Shown: positions 52,906 to 63,022, counted from the stretch's first letter. The stretch is DNA of 64,000 nt from Lachnospiraceae bacterium (GCA_029225065.1 JAQXVT010000080.1:1-64000), one strand, 5' to 3'. The notes: generated by a model from the letters alone, not told the origin. Numbers and translations are program-made.

Positions 52906-54369
52906 ATGAAGGGAAACGGCTGGATGCAGCGGGTGCTATATTTTCTGATGCTGATGCTTGGCATTTATATTGTGTACAAGGGTGGCAGGCTTTTTATGAA
53001 GCAGCCGGCAGTGCAGACAGTGCTGGATGGGGGAGATGTACAGAGAATGCTGGAAAATACGGCGGCACGTACGTGGACAGGCGGTTATACAGCAGTGATT
53101 GAGGGAAAAGACCGAAACTGGGGCGGAAGCTGGTTTCAGGCAGCACTTCCGGTGTACAGCTATCTGGCTGAACATGGAGAGAGAGAAACAGAAGAGTCCG
53201 AAATAAGCCGAGGCGAGGAAAACGTTGCGGCGGCTGAAGAAAAAGAAGGGGAGCATACAGGCAGAGCAGACCGGGGAGAACAGACAGAGGAAGAGAACCT
53301 GCAGGCCGCCAGAAGTGAAGCAGAAAAAGAAACAAATATAGAGACAGATACAGGCAGTGAAGCAGAAAACGATAAAGAAGGCAACAGAGAAAAACAGTCA
53401 GAATACAGTTTAGAAGAACATGAAGAAGAAACGGATTTGGATGCGGTGGAGGATGAGAGTACGGTTTCTGATGAAATGGCAGATGGAAATGCGAAATTTG
53501 GCATAAATGCAGATTCCGATATAGATGCAGAGAATAGTTCAGAAACAGAGACAGAAGCTTCATCAGAATCAGAACAGGCGCAGGAAGCTTTTGGCCGGTC
53601 AATATCGCCGGGGCTTCTTTCTCAGCTTTCAGACTTTAGCTATCTTGTAAATGAATATTTCACAGTAGATGGAGGAACGACGGCGGATGCAGACCTTCTG
53701 GATGCAGATGCTTTTTTATCAGAAGATCTGAGCATCGTAAAAAATCCGGCTGTTCCGCAGATTCTGATTTACCATACGCATTCACAGGAGAAGTTTGTGG
53801 ATTCTGTCGAGGGGGATATCGGGACAACGATTGTCGGAATGGGGGATGTGCTGGCAGCTGCACTTGAGAAAAAAGGATATCAGGTAATTCATGATACGGG
53901 CGTATACGATCTGGTGGATGGAGTGCTGGATCGAAGCGCGGCGTATGATTATGCGCGGCAGGCAGTGGAAGAACTGCTTACGCAGTATCCGACGATTCAG
54001 GTCGTGATTGATTTGCACCGGGACGGTGTGGACGGGCAGAAATTTGTGACGGAAATTGAGGGGAAGCCGTGCTCGATGGTCATGTTTTTTAATGGAATTT
54101 CAAGAAATCAGGAAGGGGAAATCAGTTACCTTCCGAATCCGTATGTGAAGCAGAATCTGGCATTTTCCTTTCAGATGGAGCTTGCAGCGCGGCAGCAGTA
54201 TCCTGGATTTACCAGAAATATTTATTTAAAAGCAGAGCGGTTCAATCTGCATCTGCGCCCGCGTTCTGTTCTGATTGAGGCAGGGACGCAGCTCAACACG
54301 GTGGAGGAGGAACGAAATGCAATGGAAATTCTGGCGAACCTGCTGGATGAGGTACTGCAGGAACCCTGA
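52906..54369 (+). CDS. spoIIP: Stage II sporulation protein P with long acidic linker
   Basis: A septal peptidoglycan hydrolase (amidase/endopeptidase) that works with SpoIID and SpoIIM during engulfment. An N-terminal membrane anchor (about 8-25) is followed by ~60 residues, then an extraordinary ~140-residue linker rich in Glu, Asp and Ser (about 88-230). The catalytic domain runs from PQILIYHTHSQEKF (first zinc His) through VIDLHRDGVDG and LIEAGTQLNTVEEE (active-site Glu). All catalytic motifs are intact. GGGAGG lies 4 bp before the ATG. It should be a sigma-E gene, but I could not define a promoter. Confidence 0.93.
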   Translation: MKGNGWMQRVLYFLMLMLGIYIVYKGGRLFMKQPAVQTVLDGGDVQRMLENTAARTWTGGYTAVIEGKDRNWGGSWFQAALPVYSYLAEHGERETEESEISRGEENVAAAEEKEGEHTGRADRGEQTEEENLQAARSEAEKETNIETDTGSEAENDKEGNREKQSEYSLEEHEEETDLDAVEDESTVSDEMADGNAKFGINADSDIDAENSSETETEASSESEQAQEAFGRSISPGLLSQLSDFSYLVNEYFTVDGGTTADADLLDADAFLSEDLSIVKNPAVPQILIYHTHSQEKFVDSVEGDIGTTIVGMGDVLAAALEKKGYQVIHDTGVYDLVDGVLDRSAAYDYARQAVEELLTQYPTIQVVIDLHRDGVDGQKFVTEIEGKPCSMVMFFNGISRNQEGEISYLPNPYVKQNLAFSFQMELAARQQYPGFTRNIYLKAERFNLHLRPRSVLIEAGTQLNTVEEERNAMEILANLLDEVLQEP

Positions 54370-54377
54370 CTTTCCTA

Positions 54378-54407
54378 TGGACAATACCGGAAAAAGTATG
54401 CTAAACT
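54378..54407 (+). promoter_or_regulatory. Promoter of lepA
   Basis: TGGACA, an 18-bp spacer and TAAACT with extended TGC, again within TATGCTAAACTGTAT as in coaBC. It leaves a ~160-nt leader. Confidence 0.6.
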
Positions 54408-54462
54408 GTATCGAAGATATCAGGAGGAATAAATTCGCTTCCTGAAAGTAACGATTATGAAA

Positions 54463-54550
54463 TATCATAAGAAGGAATCCTTTTGCGGAAGGCTTCCTTA
54501 TGATACTAATGATACTGTAAGTAGCGAAGCGGGTTGCGAATATCCGCTTT
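54463..54550 (+). repeat. Leader hairpin repeat, copy D
   Basis: TATCATAAG (54463-54471) is inverted as CTTATGATA (54497-54505). GTAGCGAAGCGGGTTGCGAA (from 54521) then runs on to TATCCGCTTT. This is the same two-part design as copy A before lysC. It ends 7 bp before the lepA ribosome site. Confidence 0.6.
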
Positions 54551-54570
54551 GATTGCGAGGAGGAACTTAA

Positions 54571-56382
54571 GTGGCAGCAGATCAGAGTAAAATCAGAAAT
54601 TTTTGTATTATTGCACATATCGATCATGGAAAATCAACGCTGGCGGACCGGATTATTGAGATGACCGGACTGCTCACAAGTCGCGAGATGCAGGATCAGG
54701 TGCTCGACAATATGGAGTTGGAGCGGGAACGTGGAATTACGATCAAATCTCAGGCAGTTCGTATTATTTACGATGCAGATGACGGACAGGAATATATTTT
54801 TAACCTGATCGACACACCGGGACACGTGGATTTCAACTATGAGGTATCGCGCAGTCTGGCGGCATGTGACGGCGCGATCCTTGTTGTAGACGCGGCGCAG
54901 GGAATCGAGGCGCAGACGCTGGCAAACGTTTATCTTGCGCTAGATCATGATCTGGATGTGATGCCGGTCATTAATAAGATTGACCTTCCGAGCGCAGATC
55001 CTGACCGCGTGGTACACGAGATCGAGGATGTGATCGGAATTGAGGCGGAGGATGCACCGCGGATTTCTGCAAAGACCGGGTTAAACGTACATGACGTGCT
55101 GGAGCAGGTGGTTCAGAAGATTCCGGCACCAAACGGCGATCCGGAAGCGCCGCTTAAGGCTCTGATTTTCGATTCCGTGTATGATTCGTACAAGGGTGTC
55201 ATTGTCTTTATGCGTGTGAAGGATGGAAGTGTGCGCAAGGGCACGCGCATCCGTATGATGGCGACCGGCGCAGAGGCTGATGTAGTAGAGGTTGGCTTTT
55301 TCGGCGCAGGTCAGTACATTCCGTGTGACGAACTCAGTGCCGGTATGGTAGGCTATCTGACAGCGAGCCTGAAAAATGTGCGGGAGACGCGTGTCGGCGA
55401 TACTGTGACGAGTGTGGAACGGCCGTGCGATGAGGCATTGCCAGGCTACAAAAAAGTAAATCCGATGGTGTACTGCGGCATGTATCCGGCCGATGGCGCA
55501 AAATATCCGGATTTAAGAGATGCGCTGGAGAAGCTGCAGCTCAATGATGCATCACTGCAGTTTGAGCCGGAGACTTCTGTGGCACTTGGATTTGGATTCC
55601 GCTGTGGTTTTCTGGGACTTTTGCACCTGGAAATCATTCAGGAGCGATTGGAGCGGGAGTATAATCTTGATCTCGTGACAACAGCGCCGAGCGTTATTTA
55701 TAAGGTGCATAAGACGAATGGCGAGGTGATTGATCTGACCAACCCGTCGAATCTGCCGGATCCATCAGAGATCGAGTACATGGAGGAGCCGATTGTCGCG
55801 GCCGAGGTTATGGTGACGACGGAGTATATCGGCGCGATTATGGAGCTCTGTCAGGAGCGCCGCGGTATTTACGAGGGAATGGAATACATTGAGGGAACGC
55901 GCGCACTTTTGAAATACACGCTTCCGCTGAATGAGATCATTTATGACTTTTTTGATGCGCTGAAATCCCGGTCGAGAGGCTATGCTTCGTTTGACTATGA
56001 GATGAAGGGCTATATGCAGTCCAATCTGGTGAAGCTGGATATTCTGGTGAACCGTGAGGAGGTTGACGCACTGTCATTTATCGTATTTGCGGATACGGCG
56101 TATGAGAGAGGCCGCAAAATGTGCGAAAAGCTGAAGGAGGAGATTCCGCGTCAGCTGTTTGAAATCCCGATCCAGGCAGCGGTCGGCAGCAAGATCATCG
56201 CGCGTGAGACAGTACGGGCAATGCGTAAGGACGTGCTTGCGAAATGCTACGGTGGTGATATCAGCCGTAAAAAGAAGCTTTTGGAAAAGCAGAAGGAAGG
56301 AAAGAAGCGCATGCGCCAGGTTGGAAACGTAGAGATTCCGCAGAAGGCATTTATGAGTGTGCTGAAGTTAGACGATAAATAA
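54571..56382 (+). CDS. lepA: Elongation factor 4
   Basis: A ribosomal GTPase related to EF-G that back-translocates or remodels ribosomes. G1 is [10 protein letters not shown]2 RERGITI, G3 [12 protein letters not shown]4 NKID and G5 SAK. The LepA-specific C-terminal domain with [24 protein letters not shown] and [27 protein letters not shown] is present. It is 603 residues. The start is GTG behind GAGGAGG at 54557-54563. Confidence 0.97.
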   Translation: MAADQSKIRNFCIIAHIDHGKSTLADRIIEMTGLLTSREMQDQVLDNMELERERGITIKSQAVRIIYDADDGQEYIFNLIDTPGHVDFNYEVSRSLAACDGAILVVDAAQGIEAQTLANVYLALDHDLDVMPVINKIDLPSADPDRVVHEIEDVIGIEAEDAPRISAKTGLNVHDVLEQVVQKIPAPNGDPEAPLKALIFDSVYDSYKGVIVFMRVKDGSVRKGTRIRMMATGAEADVVEVGFFGAGQYIPCDELSAGMVGYLTASLKNVRETRVGDTVTSVERPCDEALPGYKKVNPMVYCGMYPADGAKYPDLRDALEKLQLNDASLQFEPETSVALGFGFRCGFLGLLHLEIIQERLEREYNLDLVTTAPSVIYKVHKTNGEVIDLTNPSNLPDPSEIEYMEEPIVAAEVMVTTEYIGAIMELCQERRGIYEGMEYIEGTRALLKYTLPLNEIIYDFFDALKSRSRGYASFDYEMKGYMQSNLVKLDILVNREEVDALSFIVFADTAYERGRKMCEKLKEEIPRQLFEIPIQAAVGSKIIARETVRAMRKDVLAKCYGGDISRKKKLLEKQKEGKKRMRQVGNVEIPQKAFMSVLKLDDK

Positions 56383-56398
56383 AATAAAGCCATACGTG

Positions 56399-56450
56399 TT
56401 TCAGAGAAAGGTGTGAATCCCGTTAGCCGGAAGAACGCTTTTCTCTGAAA
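56399..56450 (+). promoter_or_regulatory. Structured leader or terminator hairpin before the MATE gene
   Basis: TTTCAGAGAAA (56399-56409) and TTTCTCTGAAA (56440-56450) form an 11-bp perfect stem. The 30-nt loop includes GGTGTGAATCCC and CGTT/AACG. No T-run follows, so it is not a classical terminator. It does not match a riboswitch class I know. Confidence 0.45.
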
Positions 56451-56480
56451 TATGCTTTGGCGGATGAAGGTAACAGAACT

Positions 56481-57833
56481 ATGAATCATTCAGAAGAAAA
56501 GCTTGGAACGTGGCCGCTTGGGCGTCTGATGCTTTCGATGGGAATCCCAACACTGGTAGCACAGCTGATCAATCTTTTATACAATATTGTCGATCGTGTG
56601 TATATTGGGCAGGGCGTCGGAAGAGAGGCTTTGACCGGACTGGGACTGACGCTTCCGGTGATTACGATTGTCGCTGCGTTCAGTTCACTTGCGGGAGCGG
56701 GCGGTGCACCGCTTGCAGCAATTGCGCTTGGACAGGGAAATAAAAAGAAGGCAGAGCGGATTCTCGGAAATGTATTTACGATGCTGTGCATTTTTACAGT
56801 CGGTGTTATGGTCGTGTTTTATGCGGCAGAGAAGCCATTTCTGTACCTGGTAGGGGCAAGCGATGCGACGTACCCGTACGCCGGTGCATATCTGAGAGTT
56901 TATCTGATCGGCACATTTTTTGTACAGATCGTGCTTGGTCTGAATCCGTTTATCACAGCACAGGGACAGTCGAAGACGGCGATGGGTTCGGTGCTGATAG
57001 GAGCCGCGCTCAATATCATTCTGGATCCGATTTTTATTTTTGGATTCCACATGGGAGTACAGGGAGCAGCGCTTGCGACAATCCTGTCACAGCTTGCGGG
57101 AGCAATCTGGGTGCTGCGGTTTATGACATCGCCGAAGACCTCGCTGCGGCTTAAGACAGAATGCGTCCGACCGGATTTGAAACTGGTAGGCTCTATTATG
57201 GCGCTCGGTGTGTCACCGTTCATCATGCAGAGTACAGAAAGTCTGATTTCAGTTGTCATGAGCAGTGGTCTGCAGCGCTATGGAAATGATGTGTATGTCG
57301 GCTCGCTGACGATTCTGCAGAGTATCATGCAGTTGACGAGCACACCGATCAATGGATTTACGCAGGGTGTACAGCCGATCCTCAGTTATAATTTCGGTGC
57401 TGGGAAACTGGATCGGGTGAAGCAGGCATATCGCAGGATCATTGCAGTGACAGCCGGATTTTCGTTTTTGCTGACTGCGCTTGAGATGATGTTTCCGAAG
57501 GTGCTTGCGCGGATGTTCACGCAGGACGAGGAGCTGATCGCTCTGGTCGGACATGCAGCGTCGATCTTTCTGGCAGGAATGCTGATTTTCGGTATCCAAA
57601 TGGGCTGTCAGACCACATTTATGGGACTCGGACAGGCGAAGATTTCCCTGTTTATGGCGCTGCTGCGCAAGGTATTTCTGCTTGTGCCGTTTGCGCTGAT
57701 CTTTCCAATGGTGACGGGAAAAGCGGACAGCATTTACTTTGCAGAGTGCACGGCAGATGCGCTGGCGGCGACGATCTGCGGTACCGTATTTGCGTTTAAG
57801 ATACGGAAGATTCTGGAAAAGGGTGTGCGGTAA
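56481..57833 (+). CDS. MATE-family efflux transporter
   Basis: A sodium- or proton-driven multidrug exporter with 12 membrane segments in 450 residues. It has the MATE start (LGRLMLSMGIPTLVAQLINLLYNIVDRVYIGQGVG), the loop GAALNIILDPIFIFGFHMGVQGAALATILSQ and the second-half STPINGFTQGVQPILSYNFGAGK. The ATG at 56481 follows GAAGGTAAC. It lies 98 bp after lepA behind a hairpin leader. The substrate is unknown. Confidence 0.92.
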   Translation: MNHSEEKLGTWPLGRLMLSMGIPTLVAQLINLLYNIVDRVYIGQGVGREALTGLGLTLPVITIVAAFSSLAGAGGAPLAAIALGQGNKKKAERILGNVFTMLCIFTVGVMVVFYAAEKPFLYLVGASDATYPYAGAYLRVYLIGTFFVQIVLGLNPFITAQGQSKTAMGSVLIGAALNIILDPIFIFGFHMGVQGAALATILSQLAGAIWVLRFMTSPKTSLRLKTECVRPDLKLVGSIMALGVSPFIMQSTESLISVVMSSGLQRYGNDVYVGSLTILQSIMQLTSTPINGFTQGVQPILSYNFGAGKLDRVKQAYRRIIAVTAGFSFLLTALEMMFPKVLARMFTQDEELIALVGHAASIFLAGMLIFGIQMGCQTTFMGLGQAKISLFMALLRKVFLLVPFALIFPMVTGKADSIYFAECTADALAATICGTVFAFKIRKILEKGVR

Positions 57834-57901
57834 AGAGCTGGAAGAATCAGGTCAGCCTGATGCGGATCAGAGAAAGGAAGAAAAAACAGGCGGAGAAAAC
57901 G

Positions 57902-59179
57902 ATGACAAGAGAACTGGAAATTTATATTCACATCCCATTTTGTGTGCGGAAGTGTGCGTACTGTGATTTCCTTTCCGGTCCTGCCGATCAAAAGACACAG
58001 GAGCAGTATACAGATGCGCTGATTCGGGAAATCGAGGCATTTCCGGATGCAGAGCAGTATGTAGTCTGCTCCATTTTTATAGGCGGTGGGACACCATCTG
58101 TGCTTCCGAAAGATGCGGTCGGTCGGATTATGGAAGCAATCAGGCGGAAGTTTCACCTTTTGGGAAAAAACAGGGATGAAATTGCGGATAAGGACAGTGA
58201 AAAAGGCAGTGGGAACGCAGCGGTAAAACAGACAACAGAAACCAAGACGATGGAAAAGAGAGGGAATGCAGAGATCACGATCGAATGCAACCCCGGTACG
58301 GCAGATCAGGAGAAGCTTTCTTATTACAGGAAAATCGGAATCAATCGCCTTAGTCTTGGTCTGCAGTCAGCGGATAATCGGGAGCTTGCACTGCTTGGCA
58401 GAATCCATACGTGGGAAACGTTTCTGGAGACGTATCATGCGGCCCGGCGCGCCGGATTTACAAATATTAATATCGATCTGATGTCGGGACTTCCCGGACA
58501 GAGCGTGGATTCCTGGAGGCGGACACTGGATCAGGTGCTGGCGCTTGAGCCGGAGCATATTTCGGCATACAGTCTGATTATCGAGGAGGGGACGCCGTTT
58601 TATACGCGTTATCGGAAGGATGAAGCATTGCGTGATCGGGGGGAAGAGCCGAAGCTGCTTCCATCCGAGGAAGCAGAGCGTCAGATGTATACGTGCACAG
58701 AGGAAAAGCTGCTAAAGCATGGCATGCATCGCTATGAGATTTCAAATTATGCAAAGCCAGGGTATTTATGCCGCCATAATGATGGTTACTGGACCGGTGT
58801 ATGGTATGTGGGATTTGGGCTTGGGGCATCGTCCCTGCTGAATCACACGCGCTATCGCAATACAGAGGATATGAAAGAATATCTGGCCTGTGATCCGAAG
58901 CAGCTGGCGAAGTGCCGCGGGGTGGAGCCGCTGACGCAAAATGATGAAATGGAAGAATTTATGTTTCTGGGTCTGCGCAGGATGAAGGGCGTGTCAGAAG
59001 CAGAATTTGAGAAGCGGTTTCAAAGGACAATCCCGGAGGTCTACGGAGCAATCCCGGATCGTCTGATCGATCAGGGATTACTTGTCCGGGAGGAAGGACG
59101 CTATTTCCTCACACCTGAAGGAATCAATTTAAGTAACTATGTCATGTCGGAATTTATCTTGACCAGTTCTGAACAGTAG
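57902..59179 (+). CDS. hemW: Radical SAM heme chaperone HemW-like protein
   Basis: A radical SAM protein formerly called oxygen-independent coproporphyrinogen oxidase; HemW proteins bind heme and hand it to apoproteins. The cluster motif is CVRKCAYC (Cys14, 18, 21), followed by SIFIGGGTPSVL, the SLGLQS strand and SAYSLIIEEGTPF. A ~35-residue polar insertion (about 87-121: E, K, T, N-rich) interrupts the barrel between GGGTP and the IECNPG motif. It is 425 residues, long because of that insert. The ATG at 57902 follows GGCGGAG; the frame extends to 57860. Confidence 0.9.
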   Translation: MTRELEIYIHIPFCVRKCAYCDFLSGPADQKTQEQYTDALIREIEAFPDAEQYVVCSIFIGGGTPSVLPKDAVGRIMEAIRRKFHLLGKNRDEIADKDSEKGSGNAAVKQTTETKTMEKRGNAEITIECNPGTADQEKLSYYRKIGINRLSLGLQSADNRELALLGRIHTWETFLETYHAARRAGFTNINIDLMSGLPGQSVDSWRRTLDQVLALEPEHISAYSLIIEEGTPFYTRYRKDEALRDRGEEPKLLPSEEAERQMYTCTEEKLLKHGMHRYEISNYAKPGYLCRHNDGYWTGVWYVGFGLGASSLLNHTRYRNTEDMKEYLACDPKQLAKCRGVEPLTQNDEMEEFMFLGLRRMKGVSEAEFEKRFQRTIPEVYGAIPDRLIDQGLLVREEGRYFLTPEGINLSNYVMSEFILTSSEQ

Positions 59180-59278
59180 CAGAAGCATAGAACAGCCGGA
59201 AGCAAATTTATTTGCAAAAACTGAGATGTGTTTCTGGGATGGGCGGAATGCCTGAAAATTAAAAAAGGAGGAGTGATT

Positions 59279-60298
59279 ATGCAGCAAAAAATCCGCTGGG
59301 GACTCCTCGGTGCAGGCAATATCCTGTATCGGTGGATGAAGGGAGCACGCCAGGCAGAAGACATGGAGATCGTGGCGGTCTCATCAAGAACAAAAGTGCG
59401 TGCACAGCAAATGGCAGAAACATTTCAGATTCCGGAGGCACTGACGTATGAGGAATTGATTGCACGTAAGGATATCGATATCGTTTACATTCCGGTGCCG
59501 CATCCGGCGCATAAAGCGCTGGCGATTATGGCTATGAATGCAGGTAAGGCGGTACTGGTGGAAAAACCGGCAGGAATCAATGCGCGCGAGCTGGATGAGA
59601 TGGTCGCGTGTGCAAAAGAAAACGGCGTTTTCTTTATGGAAGCAGTATGGACCCGCTTTTTCCCGCTGATTGAGCAGCTGCGTCCATATTTTTCAGAAGA
59701 CGGAATCGGTGAGGTGCGCGCGATCAGCACAAATTTTTCTTATCGGACGGAAGATCCGTCTTCCAGACTTTTTGATCTGGAGCGTGCAGGCGGAGGTCTT
59801 CTTGATACCGGTGTTTACAATCTTCATTTCAATCATATGATTCTTGGAAAGAATCCGGTGCGGCTGATGGGAATTGCGTCGATGAATACGGATGAGATGC
59901 ATCTTCCGGTAGATGAGCAGGCGGCGTATATCGCACAGTATGACAGAGGCGAGCTTGGAATGATGTGCAGCGCGGTGCGGACTGATATGATCGATACGGC
60001 TTATATTTATGGCACGAAGGGACATATGATCCTGCCTAGATTTTGGAAGCCGACGAAGGCGCAGATCGTGATCGGAGAGAAAACAGAGCTCCTTGAATCT
60101 CCGGTATCGCAGCGCATTCCTGGGATCGAGGATGAAGGTTATCAGTATGAGCTGAGGCATGTCAATGAATGTCTCAGAGAAGGAAAAACAGAGTCACCGG
60201 TGATGACGTGGCAGGCAAGCCACGATATTCTGTCGCAGTGTGATGAACTGCGCAGACAGTGGGGCCTGGTTTATCCACAGGAAAAACGAGGAGAATAA
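59279..60298 (+). CDS. Gfo/Idh/MocA-family oxidoreductase
   Basis: An NAD(P)-dependent dehydrogenase acting on a sugar, inositol or similar polyol; the substrate is unknown. The Rossmann motif is WGLLGAGNI at the N-terminus. EKPAG is the family motif with the catalytic Lys, and GGGLLDTGVYNLHFNHMILG holds the substrate-binding region. It is 339 residues. AAGGAGGAG at 59265-59273 fixes the ATG. It follows hemW by 99 bp. Confidence 0.92.
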   Translation: MQQKIRWGLLGAGNILYRWMKGARQAEDMEIVAVSSRTKVRAQQMAETFQIPEALTYEELIARKDIDIVYIPVPHPAHKALAIMAMNAGKAVLVEKPAGINARELDEMVACAKENGVFFMEAVWTRFFPLIEQLRPYFSEDGIGEVRAISTNFSYRTEDPSSRLFDLERAGGGLLDTGVYNLHFNHMILGKNPVRLMGIASMNTDEMHLPVDEQAAYIAQYDRGELGMMCSAVRTDMIDTAYIYGTKGHMILPRFWKPTKAQIVIGEKTELLESPVSQRIPGIEDEGYQYELRHVNECLREGKTESPVMTWQASHDILSQCDELRRQWGLVYPQEKRGE

Positions 60299-60308
60299 AA
60301 CCGCAAGG

Positions 60309-60358
60309 ATGCTGAAACAGTCCGGAGAGAATCTCTCAGAAGCCGTATTTTTCAGCAT
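60309..60358. terminator. Hairpin after the oxidoreductase gene
   Basis: ATGCTGAAA (60309-60317) and TTTCAGCAT (60350-60358) form a 9-bp perfect stem, with a smaller GAGA/TCTC hairpin inside. There is no T-run, so termination is uncertain. Confidence 0.4.
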
Positions 60359-60390
60359 GACAGATCTGCTTTAGAATCCTTTTGGCGGAC

Positions 60391-60419
60391 TTTACAAGTG
60401 GAAAGTAACATGGTAGAAT
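60391..60419 (+). promoter_or_regulatory. Promoter of hisS
   Basis: TTTACA, a 17-bp spacer and TAGAAT with extended TGG. The ~150-nt leader has a CTGCGC/GCGCAG hairpin but no T-box motif. Confidence 0.65.
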
Positions 60420-60570
60420 GAAACCGCTTTAACAGCTCAGAAAGCTATTCTGCGCCTGACAGGAAGCGCAGTAGGAAAGAGAAAAGATACGCATAGCCGG
60501 CTAAAATAGCATGCAGGGACAGTGCGCGAACGGTATAAAGCGAATTAAGACAGAAAGTGAAGGAACAACA

Positions 60571-61938
60571 ATGAACATCATTACACCAAAGAATTTATCA
60601 GGTTTTATGGAACTGCCGCCGAAGGAGCAGGTTCTTTTTGAAAAGATTAAACAGAAAATGGAAGAGACATACCACCTGTTCGGATTTTATCCGATTGATA
60701 CGCCGGTTTTGGAGCGCAGTGAAATTTTGCTTGCAAAGACAGGCGGAGATACAGGAAAACAGATTTATCGCTTTAGCAAAGGGGATACCGATATGGCGAT
60801 GCGCTTTGATCTGACGGTTCCGCTTGCTAAATACGTGGCGAAGAATTATTCAGAGCTGACCTTCCCGTTTAAACGGTATCAGATTGGAAAGGTATACCGT
60901 GGAGAACGTGCGCAGCAGGGACGATTCCGTGAATTTTATCAGGCAGATATTGATATCATTGGAGATGGAGCGTTAAGTGTAGTGAATGACGCGGAAGTTC
61001 CGAGCATTATGTATCAGGTATTTACCGGACTGGGGCTGCGTGATTTTACGATTCGTCTGAACAACCGCAAGGTACTGAATGGATTATTTGAAAAATATGG
61101 CCTGAGCGAGAGCGCGACGGATGTAATGCGTGTAATTGACAAGCTGGACAAGATCGGCGAGGAGAATGTGAAGGCCGAGCTGGCAGAAATGAGCGTTCCG
61201 GCTGAGGTATCTGACGAGCTGCTGGCACTTCTGACCTTTAAAGGCTCCAATTCTGAAATTCTTGAGAAACTGAAAGCATTTTCCGGCAGCAGTGAAATGC
61301 TGGATCTCGGTGTACAGGAGCTTTCAGAGGTTGTTTATTATATGGATAAATTCGGGGTTCCGCAGGAAAATTACCGTGTGGATCTTACAATTGCAAGAGG
61401 ACTGGATTATTACACCGGAACAGTTTATGAGACGACGTTCAATCGCCATCCGGAGATTGGAAGCATCTGCAGCGGCGGACGTTACGACAATCTGGCAGAA
61501 TTTTTCACGAAAAAGAAGCTGCCTGGTGTCGGTATGTCGATTGGTCTGACAAGACTGTTTTATATCTTAAATGAGTTCGATTATTTGAATCGCTCTCTTG
61601 CAACTTCTGCAGATGTACTGGTGATTCCGATGACGGAGGATATGGCGGCAGCAGTAGAGATCTCTGCGAAGCTGCGGGAAAAAGGAATCAGCACGCAGAT
61701 TTATTTTGAAAAGAAGAAATTTAAGCATAAAATTGCCTATGCAGATAAGCTGTCCATTCCGTATGCGATTTTTCTTGGAGAAGATGAGCTGAAGGAAAAC
61801 AAGGTGACACTGAAAAAAATGTTTGCAGCCGAGGATGACGAGAATAAGCAGTGTACGGTATCCCTGACAGAAGCGGAAGCAGTGATTCTGGACGGATTGA
61901 AAACGTTGCGTCAGGGTGCGTGCATTCAGGTTGATTAA
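60571..61938 (+). CDS. hisS: Histidyl-tRNA synthetase
   Basis: Charges tRNA-His. Class II motif 2 is in QIGKVYRGERAQQGRFREFYQ, the HisRS-specific histidine A loop is ARGLDYYTGTVYE, and motif 3 is PGVGMSIGLTRLF. A C-terminal anticodon-binding domain is present (ADVLVIPMTEDMAAAVEI...QIYFEKKKFKHKIAYADKL), which argues for HisS rather than the HisZ paralogue. It is 455 residues. The ATG at 60571 follows GTGAAGGAAC. Confidence 0.93.
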   Translation: MNIITPKNLSGFMELPPKEQVLFEKIKQKMEETYHLFGFYPIDTPVLERSEILLAKTGGDTGKQIYRFSKGDTDMAMRFDLTVPLAKYVAKNYSELTFPFKRYQIGKVYRGERAQQGRFREFYQADIDIIGDGALSVVNDAEVPSIMYQVFTGLGLRDFTIRLNNRKVLNGLFEKYGLSESATDVMRVIDKLDKIGEENVKAELAEMSVPAEVSDELLALLTFKGSNSEILEKLKAFSGSSEMLDLGVQELSEVVYYMDKFGVPQENYRVDLTIARGLDYYTGTVYETTFNRHPEIGSICSGGRYDNLAEFFTKKKLPGVGMSIGLTRLFYILNEFDYLNRSLATSADVLVIPMTEDMAAAVEISAKLREKGISTQIYFEKKKFKHKIAYADKLSIPYAIFLGEDELKENKVTLKKMFAAEDDENKQCTVSLTEAEAVILDGLKTLRQGACIQVD

Positions 61939-61945
61939 AAATCTC

Positions 61946-61975
61946 TTGACAAGCACAGGACATTGGTAGTAATTT
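61946..61975 (+). promoter_or_regulatory. Promoter of purC
   Basis: TTGACA, an 18-bp spacer and TAATTT, directly after hisS. The ~180-nt leader contains GGACAGTAACATAAC near 62072, similar to the right end of the element at 52638. I see no purine riboswitch. Confidence 0.55.
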
Positions 61976-62149
61976 TGTAGCGATGCAAATGTTTAGAACC
62001 GTGACAGAATTGATCGCAGCCAGGAGGAAAGATATACAATTTCCTGGAGCTGCGGGAATTTGGCCGGCTTTGGACAGTAACATAACAGCACAGGAATGTA
62101 CTTTGCGAAATTCGCAGGGCAGTTCCGGGATAATGTGAGGGATAAGATC

Positions 62150-63022
62150 ATGCAGGAAATGAAGCCGATTAAAGAAGGTAAGGTACGTGAGATTTATGAC
62201 AATGGAGACAGCCTGATTATGGTAGCGACAGACCGTATCAGCTGCTTCGACGTAATTCTGAACAATGTAGTATCGAAAAAGGGAACCGTCCTGACCCAGA
62301 TGTCAAAGTTCTGGTTTAATCTGACGAAGGATATCCTTCCGAACCATATGCTTTCTACAGATGTAAAGGATATGCCGGAATTCTTCCAGCAGGAGAAGTT
62401 TGACGGAAACAGTATGAAATGCCGGAAACTGAATATGATTCCGGTGGAGTGCATCGTGCGGGGCTATATCACAGGAAGCGGCTGGGCAAGCTATCAGAAG
62501 ACCGGTGAGGTCTGTGGCATTCGCCTTCCGGAGGGTTTACAGGAATCCGACAAACTGCCGGAGCCGATCTACACACCGTCCACCAAAGCTGAGATCGGTG
62601 ATCATGATGAAAATATTTCTTTTGAGCAGAGCATTGCACATCTGGAGAAATACTATCCAGGCAAGGGAAAAGAGTACGCAGAAAAGATCCGCGACTATAC
62701 GATCGCACTCTACAAGAAGTGCGCAGAGTATGCGGCATCCCGTGGTATCATTATCGCAGATACCAAATTTGAATTCGGACTGGATGAGAATGGAAATATC
62801 GTACTTGGCGATGAGATGCTCACACCGGACAGCTCCCGCTTCTGGCCGGCAGAAGGCTATGAGCCTGGACATGGACAGCCTTCCTTTGACAAGCAGTTTG
62901 CACGCGACTGGCTGAAAGCAAATCCGGGTAATGACTGGACGCTTCCTCAGGAGATCGTTGACAAGACGATCAGCAAGTATCTGCAGGCGTATGAAATGCT
63001 GACCGGAGAGAAGCTGGCATAA
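62150..63022 (+). CDS. purC: Phosphoribosylaminoimidazole-succinocarboxamide synthase
   Basis: Joins aspartate to CAIR in purine synthesis. KEGKVREIYDNGDSLIMVATDRISCFDV is the ATP-binding start, and IPVECIVRGYITGSGWASYQKTG, IIADTKFEFGLDENG and DEMLTPDSSRFWP are diagnostic. It is 290 residues, the longer form also seen in yeast. The ATG at 62150 has GTGAGGGA 7 bp upstream; an open frame from 62096 was rejected. It stands alone here, not in a pur operon. Confidence 0.96.
   Translation: MQEMKPIKEGKVREIYDNGDSLIMVATDRISCFDVILNNVVSKKGTVLTQMSKFWFNLTKDILPNHMLSTDVKDMPEFFQQEKFDGNSMKCRKLNMIPVECIVRGYITGSGWASYQKTGEVCGIRLPEGLQESDKLPEPIYTPSTKAEIGDHDENISFEQSIAHLEKYYPGKGKEYAEKIRDYTIALYKKCAEYAASRGIIIADTKFEFGLDENGNIVLGDEMLTPDSSRFWPAEGYEPGHGQPSFDKQFARDWLKANPGNDWTLPQEIVDKTISKYLQAYEMLTGEKLA

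Noticed and set aside
60420-60570. T box or other tRNA-sensing leader before hisS
   Set aside because: No T-box sequence (AGGGTGGAACCGCG-like) and no terminator are present.
61976-62149. Purine riboswitch before purC
   Set aside because: The conserved TATA...CTAC-type core and paired loops are absent.
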